Shown in pieces: positions 29,746 through 43,192 of a stretch of 64,000 nucleotides of DNA. Position 1 is the stretch's first letter. Each line of letters begins with the position of its first letter. Source of the DNA: Elysia crispata. Its lineage: Eukaryota; Mollusca; Gastropoda; Plakobranchidae. The stretch covers positions 1,155,001-1,219,000 of the forward strand of contig JAWDGP010001105.1 of the NCBI GenBank assembly GCA_033675545.1, given 5' to 3'. Below the pieces are notes generated by a model. The model was given only the letters and a program-made list of their open reading frames with translations. It did no database searches and had not been told where the DNA came from. The translations under genes and the position numbers were made by a program.

Positions 29746-29880
29746 GCCGCCAGATAGCTTAATTGGTAAATAATTGGGCTGAGGAAAATGAGGTCTCACG
29801 TCCAATAATTATTGGCTTTGTTATCAGCTGTCTTCTCCATGTAACTTAATATTCTTTGGGAAATATAAGGGAGATAAAAT
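29746..29880 (+). mobile_element. Decayed tRNA-derived SINE
   Basis: GCCAGATAGCTTAATTGGTA resembles a tRNA 5' end with A box. GGTCTCACGTCCAATAA about 50 bases later resembles a worn B box, and TTATTGGC would close the acceptor stem. An unrelated tail follows. Too degenerate to be a functional tRNA. Confidence 0.55.
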
Positions 29881-31620
29881 CAACATACAGATAGCAATCC
29901 TAAATGGGGTAACCGTTATAGAGTTACCAGTCGGATTCTACTAATTGTTAAATTCTGTCCAAGCATTGAAGAAAATATGCCACAAAAAAGAAGCAACCGG
30001 CTGTCTTTGTAAATAATCTCTGACAAAGGTATGACCTGAAGGGTTATAGATTAACATATCAGACAGTTTTTTGGAAGTGCGGGAGTTAATTTTGTAATCT
30101 CACTTTATAGCTAGAGGATGTAGTTCTCAGTGCATTTCATCTCACACTAGTTTTGAAAGTCAAATATCTAGTTAAAATTATGTTTCCACTTAAATCTATG
30201 ACGTAATATCCCCACTCACTGACAGCCCCCATGCAGGGCAGGAAAGTTAGTTTGTTGTTGTCCCCTAGGCATAAGAGTTTAATACCGGTTCAACCAATCT
30301 ATAGAGGTAAGTATTAGATGTACAGACAAACGGACAGTGAACACAGTGTGGACGCCTCTTGTACACAGAGTGGAGATTACGAAGGCCTTGCTTTAGTTTT
30401 CATTTGTTATCCTTTCACTCATTTGGTTGGATGAAGAAGAAATCCCTTTATAAATTGTTTTGTTCAGAAAATAAAAATTTAACATGTACTTACCAGCTGT
30501 ACATAACTAACACCCACTGTTTTAAAATATGGGGAATAGTTTTGTTTAATGGAACTCGTTTTCAGATGATGAAAAATTTTTGTTTTTTGTAAGGCTTAAA
30601 TCATCTACTTGTGAGTTACTTCTCCACAGATTTGGGCCAATATCGTCTCACTTCAAACTAGATTAAGGATGTAACATGAAAAGCCAGACAATACATGTGC
30701 CTCTATTATCACTGTTAAAAAAAACCACACTGCCATCAGCAACAGCATTATTATACATTCTTCTTGCTTTTGCTGTGGTCATTATCATTAATTTGTTGAT
30801 AACTAACTTCTTGCTATATTTTGTTCATATTTCATTTGATATGATTATCTTTAAGTTAGGATGGGCTCTCTTTTATCTCTGTAATAAAAAAAAATGTCAT
30901 TAATCATCCATATTGTATAAGAACACCACCAATGATTAAAATATTAGCAAGACTACAACATAGCAATTTTTAATCCACGACTCATCACTTCCTTCTTCTT
31001 AGTAATCTTACATAATGAGATAATTTTTGTACACTCACCCTACCATAAAACCTTGTGCTAAGCTCTAGAACAATAATGATAATAAATGACAATTGATGGG
31101 TCCCATATAAACTGGGGATATGAGAAATACCTCTATCAAAGCTCAATGTGGCAACACGTTAACAAACATAAGTTGACTTCATTGCTCTGCCGACTCAATA
31201 TGTTTTGCCATATGAAAAGAAATTTATCTTAAATCAAAGAAACACAAAAATGCATTTTTTTCAACATGGTTTAATATTAGGACAATCCTCTTTTGACATT
31301 TGTACTATTACATATTTCATAGTTACATTGAAAGACATAAGGCAAAATGCAATGTCCCAGATAATTATCATAAAAGAGGCAAAGAGGAAAACCTTCTTGA
31401 AAAAATTAGACTTTTAAATCTACATAATATGACAAAGAAATTTGAGTTAAACTGTAAGAATAAAATATGAAAAAGCATCATTTATCATACATTTATCAAA
31501 GTAACAAAACTCCTCATGATATTTTGGCATTATCAGATAAAAGTTATTACATTTGGTACTTGATGGGACACAGTTTGAGGGATAATAATATTAATGATAT
31601 TAACAGAAACAACAGTGAGG

Positions 31621-31742
<122 letters not shown>

Positions 31743-33927
31743 AAAAAATATATAAGAAAAAAAACAAAAACTAAATAACCCATCCATAAAGTAAGATCTG
31801 AAAAAAAAAATCCAGAAAAATCACAAAAACAGATGCAGGATAAACTTTTAAAAATGTAGAATTCAATACATTTAGTTAGGAATAGAAAAAATTGCAGAAA
31901 ATTTTTAGCATACTCTGAAGCATGCTAATTCTGAAAGCTAAGCAATTGATATACTTTTCCAATATTATTATCTTTTTGTTCTTTTTTAAATCTGGGTGAC
32001 ACAAATTTCTTTATCCATGGTGACAATTTTCACCCAGATGGAATAGGATCCCATGGTAGAGGTCTATGCTACATTTAAGTTAAATGATGTGACAAAAACC
32101 ATAATTGCTACGGAAATTGAAAAGAAAAAAAAAGAAGAGATTATGTCATGACTTAATCTTATGTCATTGTGAGAGGCTGTGAGTTCTTATGTAGCATTAC
32201 AAAAGTTTTCTGCTTTTATTGGTTTATTTATTTTTGTGCGCTGCAGTTGGAAAACCACAATAAAAGCATACTACTTAAAAATATACTCATTAAAAAGAAC
32301 TTGTTGAATTTCAAAATCAATAGCTGCAGGGCAAACTTCTCAATGCATTGGAAAATCAAATTTTAAAAAGTGAGAAGTGCAAAAAGGCTGTTTGAATTAT
32401 CAAAAAATAATTTTGTTGATTCCCAAAGGTTTGCCCTCACAAAATAACTTATTATGCTCTAACATAGCAAAATAATTCTAGATTCTTTGCATATTACAAC
32501 ATTTCCCCCTCCTCTCTCCTCATTTCTTCATCCAACCCTTCCTCACAACCTACAGTAGAAAAAATGGTTACAGTTTAAGAGTTTTGTTTTGTTCAAAATG
32601 GCTAACATCCCAAAATATTTGAAAAGCAATAAACAGTTTGCATTTTGATAAATTTTAAAGGAAGGAATAGAGAATCAAGATATATATCTAATACTACAGA
32701 GCATGATATTCTGACACTAACCACGCATCTAGTAAATAAGTATCTAAATCAGTTGACATACTCTGAACACACCTGTTTTTTGTTGTTGTTTTTTTTTATT
32801 GATATATTGAATAAAGTTTACATTTCCTCTTCCTTTCCTTCCCTTCTCCTCCATTTTCTTCCAGTTATCTACAATCATCGATCAACAGTGCCTTATAATT
32901 TTATTTTCTCCTTATATCAAAGTTATGGCACTTGGTATAATATATAGGAAAAACATTTTTTATGTCAGAGTTGTACATGGGTGAATTGAGCAAACAGGCT
33001 TTCTGAGATGTATAGATTTTGAACATAATATGTAAATTTAAACAACAATGTGGAAAAAGTATTTTTTAACACATTTTCTCTCCATAACTCAATACTTCTT
33101 TTTAATCAATAATATCCAAACATGTCCGAACAAGCAATGGCTGCAATGTAAGGCCCATGATATGAATTCATTTATTCAGCCATTTCTTAATATATCAACC
33201 CTTTGAATAAATTATGTCCTTAATAAACGTCTATCTTGATGAAGAAATAAAAAAAAAACATAGCTATGATTAGTTTACTAAAGCCATATATATTACAGGG
33301 CACAGTAGATAAAATGATACATCGATTCACCCTTTTAAAAGGAAGTACACTGTAATTGCCATCATACTTTTATTGCCTTCACAGGACACATATCATTGAA
33401 ACAAATTAGCCTTGAAAAAAAGAAAATCAATGGGTAAAAGCATGTAATAAAATTCAGTTAAAATTCTTCAAAAGGTAACTGATAAATGGGAACAATTTTT
33501 TTCTTCTTTTTTTTTATTCTTTGGACGCAATATAAAGATTTAACTTCAGTTCATTAAAATAACAGATGTCTTTTCAGTCGAAAGACATAAGTATGAATTT
33601 TTTCCCCAAGCTAAATAAAAGACAATGTCAACAAGAGAATTTAAGTAGATATAAAAGTCATGGTTTTGCATAAAAATGTTATAAAATCAATAATCCAATA
33701 CAAACAGTAAGAGCCTTCCCCCTCAATCCCACTCATACAATCTTTACCTACCCTCTGTAAGTTCTCCCTTTCTACCCCTTACCCTTTTTTTCTTTAAAAA
33801 TGTAAGTGTTCTAGAAGATCTTGACTTCTGCATCATAATATGCTACCTGTAGGTAAGAAAAGACTTTTAGGACAGTGCTGTAGACTAGACACAATGCTTC
33901 TAGCAAAAAATAAGAGAGCTGCACCAA

Positions 33928-34077
33928 TTAGTGCAGCATTGAAGACCAGACATGGTAGCAGCAGACATTGACAAAGTCTTCTACATGAGTCTGCAGGCTA
34001 TACAGAGGCAGGTTAGGTTGGCTTGGTGAATGCATAGAGTCAGCTGCAACAGGTTCCTTCATCACTGCGGACAGCTC
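33928..34077 (-). CDS. SZT2: SZT2 last exon
   Basis: Acceptor tcctttcctgcag. Reads ELSAVMKEPVAADSMHSPSQ and ends NVCCYHVWSSMLH followed by TAA. The aromatic-Trp-Ser-Ser-Leu-like ending resembles the remembered end of vertebrate SZT2. Confidence 0.8.
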   Translation of the reverse strand, partial: ELSAVMKEPVAADSMHSPSQPNLPLYSLQTHVEDFVNVCCYHVWSSMLH

Positions 34078-35808
34078 CTGCAGGAAAGGACAGGAAAAAA
34101 AATAGGATTACTTGATATCAACTTAATTAAAAATAAAGCAAATGCATGTTTCCCGGAAACTTTTAATAGCTCAATTTACATAAATATGACAAGCATTCTG
34201 AACACATATGAGGATTCTAGAGGAACTAGTTACTAGTGAATTACAGAGAGAAAACTGTGTCTCTCACTCTCACAAACATGAATTCCTCCTAGAGAATAGA
34301 AATGTTCAGAGATGAACATAGCTTTCACTGATAGAATGCATGTGAAGCGCTCCATGTGCTGGTTGATTACTAGAAAAATAAAAAAAAAATGGAATTGTCA
34401 CCAACTTTATGTAATTAAATGACAATTATAAAATCTTTAATTGAGAAAAAAGTATTGGTGTTTTTTGCTTTTTTTTTGGACAAAATTAAAGAAATGATAG
34501 CTTAAAAAAATGTTAATTGGCTAAAATGACCATACTTTTAATATTCAAAAGAGTATTAAATAGTTATGAAGAAACCCTGTGGAAAAATATGAGAAAGAGA
34601 GTCAGAGAGGGAAAAGATGGTGTTATTAGCAAAATGGATCCTTATCCTCCATTGAATGTAAACGCTTATAAAGATAAAATCTAGGGCTTTAGTCTTAAGT
34701 TATTTCCAGTTTGTTGCAACACATATACTAGCAAAGGTAGATCAGCCTAGTCAATATCAGTAGAAGTTTTTACAAACATTTTTCAATATCTTACCGTCTT
34801 TGCCTCTGTTTTATTCAGGGACAGCATTGCAAACATATCCAGGTTGTTTGAATTCCAAACCAGCTGAGGACAGAACACCATCGCTAATGTTAAAATTTTG
34901 TAAATTAAAGAGACTTAAGAGTCATTCAGAAAAAATTTAAAATGGTTGACATAAATAGCAGTAACATAAAAGAAGCAGGAAAGCAATGCATGATCTGCAA
35001 TGATATTTATTTACTAAATAAATTTATTTTACTAATAAAAAACTACTAAGGATTTTGAAAACTCAGACAAATAATTTATATCCATTTTTCACATGACTGA
35101 GAATCTTCATTGGAAGATGATACAAAAAATCAAGTCTCACAATGTATTGAGTCATCCTATCAGGACTCTGGAAGCATCTGTATGCCTCAGGATACTTGGT
35201 CATCAAGACTGAGAACAGTCCCTGATGCCAGGAGATGGGCATGTTGAACAGTGGTGTCAGCTGAGGGTCGATCTCGTTGAGTGGAGAAACAGCCACAGAC
35301 TCCAAGAGTTCACAGAACTCTAAGCTGCTCAGAGGAGTCAGCATCTGAAAGTCAACACAGACATAAAAAGAATTATTGCAAAGTCACCTACAAATTTGCG
35401 CAATCTCCCGAATGTTTTATATATGAGTGTTGATACATTATGAAGAATCTGCATTTTAACTAGATAATATTCCAGGTATAGTAAAATGAAAAAGGAAAAA
35501 GATCGGCCGTTAACGCCACAGAAGTGTACTAACGGCAGATCTAATCGGCAGTCAACACTTGGAGGCTTATGATAGCTTTTCGCTACCAGGTGAACTCTAA
35601 AAACTTATTACTCACACTCTCAGAGCTATCTGATGTTTCGCTCCTCCTCTTGTTCCCCTCCTCTGTATCATTACGTGAGATGATGAGTCTCTGCCATAAA
35701 TAATCACGGCGACACTTTTTCTCTGAGATCTTCACCATTTCCAGGATCTTTTCTCTGTCAAACATTGATAGGGAAATATATATAGATATATCTATATATA
35801 TCTATCTA

Positions 35809-35839
<31 letters not shown>

Positions 35840-38800
35840 GTATTGCAAATATGAATTGAAATGTATACATTATATGTTTGTTCTTTTTTTGCTTTTTTCA
35901 TTATGATACTTAGATTTAAAACCTGTAGTAGTTGCTGCTTCTAAGGATATAAGATCTGGCCAATTAAGCTTTGATTTGTGAATATGAAAATTTTCCTTTA
36001 CTCAACTAATTTTAATCATTTCATTATAATTGTATAATTCAGAAGTGCAATAGAGAAAAAATTTTTTAAAAATCCTTTTATAAAGTAGACTGAAAAATGC
36101 GTTCCAAACATGCCAATATAATCTGACAGTATACAAAGCCCTCGACTTACTTTCCCTTTTCACTCTGAGTTATGAGGGCTGTGTACATTAACCTCTGGTG
36201 AATATTTGAATAACCTCTGTAATTCACATGCTCTTTTCTCAGACCAATATGTTGCTTCACTGCCACAGGTTTGCAAGGATCCCCCATTGCCAAACCTAGA
36301 CAAGAGAATGAACTGCCTTTAAGTCTGTGTATATGAGTTAGTTTCAGAATAACACTTTTTAATTGCAAAAAAATTCTAGATATTGCTGATTTGACAAAAA
36401 AGAAAAGCTGCATGTTAGATTGATGAAAGTCTACAATTAAAAAAGTGAAAAAAAAATGCAGGTCTAAATCTAGTTTTGTTTTATCAAAATCTTTTAATTT
36501 TCAACTAGTAGACAGAAATTTACTCTGTTCAATATGTGATGTATGTTTAAGCCACAATATTTTTTTATGCCATGGACTGAGATTTTTTTTTTGTGCAAAA
36601 ATATTGGGGTTTTTTGCCTTCATTTTGATTTTTTTTCTTTTTTCTAATTCTGTTGGTCTTTTATTTTTCAAACTATGTGACTAATATTTGAATTAGATCA
36701 ATAACTTTTTGAAATGATAGTTCTCATCCTAAAGCCTTTTTATACTTTGTTACAAGTTTCTTGTGTTTGATAAAAAAAAAAATTATAAAAAAGGTATGTA
36801 AGCAATCCCATTCAGGGCACAAAAATACTTTTGGATTGTATTTAACAGTCACAGAACTGAGCTAGGCTAGCAAATCTTTAAATGCAAACACCACTAAATG
36901 ATTGTCAGATTAAGATTTATTTGCAAGCCCAAATTCTCGCGATTACATTGAAATAGCAAGGGTTAAAACGGGAAACTTTTATGATTCAGAGTAGTAAAAA
37001 ATGGCAGCCGGAGAAATGAACTATTGAACTATCACTAGTCTAGTGAGATTCTAAACCACCCCCTAAAGGAGTAAAACACACTTGCTGATGATCCTGGACT
37101 TCCAGAGCTTAATCAGCACAGGTTGTTGAGGCTTCAAGTAAAAAAGAGATCCCCTTAGGTTCCCAACCTATCACCTAGCATCGTACCCTGAAGTGAATTA
37201 TCAAAAATCAAACCTACATGCAGTCACCTATTTCAGATATCCTAGCTCTAACCACACCTCAGCCATCACCTCATATATTAATGCCATCCACATCCACAGC
37301 CCTATGGTCAATTTTGCCATTCCATTGAACATTGTTAAAGTTTTTAAAAATATCTGGTAGCTTTAACTACGATGCCTGCCACTGTATTGATCTTTGCTAG
37401 CAACATTGGTTATATACATAGTTACTTGTAGTAGTTCTATAAAATGCCTGTCACATAACTGATTGGTGCTACCACTCCAGCTGCAGGATTAGCAGCCTTC
37501 ACTAAAATGCCACATAAACCAACATGTTTCTTAAGCCAGCGAAAAAAACTAGTGACATGAAGTAGCTCTACCTACGGCGGCACACAACTGACCTGAGCTA
37601 CCCACACTGGCAGCTTGGCCCAAAGGGCGTTTTCCCCCAAACTCCCCAAGGGCCCTGTGTAGCGTCCTGATGGGGTAGCAATCTCTTTGGCGTGTGAGCA
37701 CGGTGAAGTATTTGAGCACCAGCTTCATGGAATCTTCCACAGCCCCTGAACCTTCAGCTCGGCCAGAGTTATTGATAATCACTAAGCCGGCATCATAGCT
37801 TTCCAGTGAACCAGAGTCCAGATTGGCCTCAGAATCCCTAGGGCTTCTGCTGCTATGAAAGTCCCTGTGATCTTTCGCTCGAGCAGGTAAGTGAAAACTT
37901 GAATGTTTGACTAGAGCAAACTTGTCACCCTGATGAATAGAAATAAAGATAAATCGTTAAAGAACTTATGTATTGGCAGTTGATTGCTATTGTCTCCCTT
38001 GTCATGACAAGTAAGGAAATAAGCAAAAAGAAAAATGACTGAAAAAGAAATTCTCATTGTAAGTATGGTTCCCTAACAATGACCATTTTAAGAGGTATAA
38101 AAGTTCATTGAATCAGTATATATGTTTGATGCCATTTAACTTTATCAAAGTTTATGTGATCGGACATAGCAAAGGTATGTGTTGTAGTAGATTCAAGATA
38201 AAAAGAACTATAAGGAAACAAAGAAAATCTAGACATGTTTTAAATACTGTATTTATATGATTCACCATTACCTATTCTTTCAATCTTTAAGTTTGACTCT
38301 CATTACTTTACAATCAACTTTCTCACATTTGTTGCAGTGATAGCTATAATTTTCCTTACACAACAATATTGAGAAAATAAGCCATAGATTTATATTTAAA
38401 AACAATACACTAACAAGTCCAGTGTGCATCTATGTAGAAACAAACTTACAAGTGAAAAAAAGATTGATGCAAGCAAAAGTGTCAAAACCAATTTTTTCAT
38501 TGATATTCTAATATTTATACTATTTACTTGTGCTTGATTTCTTAAAGCTGATTTGGTTTTTTCTTTGTGCAAACATGGAAAATTCTACAAACTTGTGCAG
38601 CAAATTTGGGACTACACTTAATATTTTCTCTAACAGTCAAAGACATTTTTGCCGTGCTAAACATTAGAAATGAATAAAAAAAAAACTTTCTGCATCAAAC
38701 AATAAAACTTGTCATGTCTCCCTTTGCATCTAATAATGTAGAACTTATTTTAAAAAGTTGCAAATTAATTTTCACCCCTCTTTTTTACATATACTTTTTT

Positions 38801-40778
38801 TGGTTTTTCTCTTTATTACTTTGTTTTGAAAATTTGAGCCTTTTAGCTCAGATTATCCTAACTTTGTTTAAAGAGTCACAAAATCAGTCTCAGTATAATT
38901 GTGCCTGAACTTTACAAAAAAAAAAAATCTTTAAAAGCTTATTGCAAACATCATTTAACTGAAGATATATTTGTGATCAATTTTTAAAAAATCATATATG
39001 TTAATAAAAGAAGGAAAAATTGTATGTCATCATGCAAAAGCTTCAAATTGTTTGCCAACATTCATTCTTTTAAAGTTATAATAAAAATAAATTAGTCTCT
39101 TAACTTACACTATGACCAATAACAATTTTCTGTTTGTGGTTCAGATGTAAATTATGAAAAGGAAATCAGTGAATCAATAATTTCCATTGACACTGTAAAA
39201 TTAAAAATTATATTACTTTTACATCTTAATACTTCAGAAAAAAGGAAAATGTGAAAAAAAAAGAAAAGAAAAAAAGAAAGATAATCAAAGAGGGGGTTGA
39301 GGTAATCAATTTCATACCTGGCAGTCAGGTTGCTATTTGCACATAAATAATTTTTGTTTCAATAAACCTTTATATTTTTTTTAATTTATTCTGAGGAAAA
39401 TTCTACCAATTACATAAAACTTACCTGAACAACACAAGTCTTATACAAAACTATTTGATATTACATTTTACACTATTTCAGATTCACAGGTCTTTATTAG
39501 TTTACTTAAATTCTTAGATTAAAAAATTGCTCAACTGTGTTTCTTTATGAAACAAATAGCCTTAACATTTAAATAGCTTTTCTAAAATATAAAATTTTGG
39601 TGTAAAAAAAAAAAAAGTCAATGTGATCACTTTATTTGAGGAATTGGGGAAATATGTAGGAAAAATTACCCATTACCTCCTTTGACTGAGAAAGATATGC
39701 CAAAAAAAAAAGATTGATTATAGAATTCGTTTAACTGAAAGGATTTATCAATTTTTTATACACAAGATCAACCAAGCATGATCTTCCCATTTTGAACATT
39801 AGAAAAAAAAATTTTTTTTAAATTGCCAAAAGTTTTTCTTAGAATCATTTTGTCTTGGCATGGATTCCAAATATTAATAGTTTTAGGTTCCGCTTTAACC
39901 ACAGTTGATATAAAGATGTTCAAATTTCATCTTAAATGAAAACAGATATTTATAGCCCTATTAAAAAATAAAAACTTGGAATCAATTTTTTTTTAACAAA
40001 TTATGAAAAACTTTTCAAAAAGCATATAACAAAAAAAAACTTTTTCTTTCTGGAATAAAATATATATAGGGTTATGGGCTTTGACTGAATAAGTAAAGAA
40101 AACATATATGAAAATGTCTTATATTATTGTAATATTGATAAAACTTGACTAATGATAGGGAAGGAAGCACCGCAGGATAAGTATATGTGGTCCACACCAA
40201 AACAAACACACAGGCTGGTTTTAAAAGGCACAAAAAGCAAGCAGGTCAGGAGCCTGCTATTCTATTCTTGCTATGCCCTCTTCTTCCTTCATCTGCTCCC
40301 TCCCCTACCGTTTCTTTAGTATTTCTGTGTCTGTGACAAACCATGCGCACGACGTTCATCTCCTGGACCCCCATCTGCCTGAGCATGTAGTCGTATAACA
40401 TGTGCCCTGGAAAAGGCAACTCTGGCAAGGTGACGCAGTCTGAATCATTTGAAGGAGGCAAAAGAGAGAAAGAAAGAGGAGTGTTAGCGGCAAAAAAGTT
40501 TAGATAAAATTAGATCTTCACATATGTTTAGTAATTCTCAGAAACAAATAAAAAATTAATTGCACTTTTTAAAACAAAGAATAATCAACAATGTATTGTA
40601 CTGGAAATGTTTGGACTAATCCTACATATCAAACAAAATATCCATTAACTCAGACTCATTACTGGCAGACAGAGGGGAAAACCATTTTTTGACAATGCTT
40701 CTCTATAGTAGTCTCCATTATTGTAATCATTGACGTTTGCATAATTGTACAGATGATGATGACGATGATTATAACAAC

Positions 40779-40834
<56 letters not shown>

Positions 40835-41418
40835 TAATAATAATAATAATGATGATGATAATAATAATAATCACAACCATCATCATCTACTATTGCGAAT
40901 TGTGGCAAATAGTGCTCAATATGAACATCCCAAAAGCACTCTCAATATGGACTCACTAAAGTTTAGAACAGGTATGACCAGGTATTACTGAGACACAAGA
41001 GGAACAATAAAATAAGTAGAAGGAAGCTTAGTTTAGCTTCTTAGTATTTCCTTGGCTAATTCATGCATGTTTTATTCTATTACAATGTAATAAAAATAAT
41101 ATGCTATACCTATGACAGGCAATTACTAATTAAATAATGCAATATTAGTTTTTAACAATAATTATTGTAACTAAACTCTTTGAATAACAAAAATCTCAGC
41201 ACAACATTCAAAAAGATGTGTGCCGCTGAATTTTAATCCATGTGCATTTCTGCCTTTTCATCACTTGTACTTCCATGTATCATTTGTATCTTGGCTATAG
41301 CCCTTGACATTTTTTCATCGTTGTCATTGTCATCGCCATCATCATTATCATTATTATTACTGCTACTGCTGCTGCTGTTACTGCTACTATTACTACTACT
41401 GCACTCTAATTATTATTA

Positions 41419-41510
<92 letters not shown>

Positions 41511-41515
41511 GTTGA

Positions 41516-41564
<49 letters not shown>

Positions 41565-43122
41565 GCTGCTGTTGGTGCTGCTGTTGTTGTTGTTGTCGTT
41601 GTTATTATTATTTTTATTATTATTATTAATTTTATTAGAGTTGTTAACATTGTTGTTGTTGTTGTGGTGGTGGTGATGGTTGTTATTAAAATAATTATAA
41701 TTAACAACATTATCTTTACTTCCATCATTCTTCTCATAACTGTGGAGGTCTGACAATTATACAGATAGTACAAAACGAAGATAAAGCGAAATAAAGGGAA
41801 TATACCTTGCTGCAAACAGTTGCGTGAGAAGCTTGGTGGATATGGGAAAATCTGACGGAAGTCAGAAAGAAAGCTGTCAAGGTCAAAACCAGATGGGAAA
41901 ATAGAAGATGCATCAGGGTTTCTTAAATACTGCTGGACACAACGCAGATGGAAGTCATGAGCAAATGAATGAACATGGATCAGGTCTTTATACTTGTCAC
42001 ACTCATCAACAAAAATTAGATGCATCTGAGGAAGACAAATCCATGATTGCATAAATCAAATATGACAGATCTAGCTCTGTACTTCTCAACGTAAGACAGG
42101 GTTACTTAAGTATAGAAGAATATCTTATAGCTTAATTTTATGTAAAATAAAATCACGACTGAATTTGCAAAATTTCATTAATAAAAAAGAATTTATAAAC
42201 TATTTGATCAATTTAGTAACATATCATCAGCAGCAGTTTCATAAATATAATTGAAAGATATTAAGCGTAAAGTACTAATGACCAAGACCTGTAAGCATGA
42301 ACAGCACTGGTGCTCATACACTGGCAATCCCTACCCAATAGATAAACCTAACCAAATCAATGCTTTTGGCATAAGGTAATGTATAATATTATTACAAGTT
42401 TTGACTAATAAAGTTTCAGAGATGCCAAATCTGAGGCCTTGACAATTTTATCACTATAACTCACTGCTACTAACTTCATTTTGAAAAGCTTTCAGAAGAC
42501 TTAAGAAAATATTCATAAATATTCTTTCAGCTTTAAACAGAGGTCACTTGCATTAATTATTATTTAAAAATAAGCAATGGTATATTCCTTTCTATAACTG
42601 CTGTGACTCACCTGCTGATTAACAATGACCTGCAGCTGAGACCAGTCTACAGCAAACATCTTTACACAGAAAAACTCTTGCCGGAAGCTAAGCTCCATGA
42701 CGATGATTCCCCCGGTCAGTAATTTCTGGAGGTTGACAGGGCCAACTTTACTCGCTGAAGCTGTGTAAGGTGAATGTCCTCTGAGGATTCATTGATTCAA
42801 AAAAAAAATTAAATGAGACTTTTTTCTTCCTCTAACTGTTTGGGATTTTTACATGTGCACACTTCACCGTAATAGTCATCTGAAGAATTTCCCTCGACTT
42901 ATTAACCTGCATTTACTACTAAGTAGACAGCTAATGGATTTGCTAGAATACCCTACACTGCCCTTAGGTAGGCAAGGCTAAGAAAAAGAGGGTCCCACCT
43001 CATCCGTCAGTTGCCAACAGTTTTGAACCAGTCATAAATTTTCTTTGCAGATCTCAGAGCAAGCATGGATGAAAATGGAAATCATAGATTTTTAAAAGGC
43101 CATTCAACAAAACTTTAAAGGC

Positions 43123-43192
<70 letters not shown>

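Noticed and set aside
29746..29815. Functional tRNA gene
   Set aside because: Stems and B box are too damaged; it fits a SINE head better.
35063..35140. SZT2 ending at the stop 35065-35063
   Set aside because: A donor at 35140 joins in phase to two further exons that end in a more SZT2-like C-terminus. Kept only as a possible read-through form.
41304..42052. Open frames of poly-Ile, poly-Asn, poly-Thr, poly-Val and poly-Tyr
   Set aside because: Trinucleotide arrays read in several frames. Only the part from 42025 to 41806 on the - strand is a real exon.
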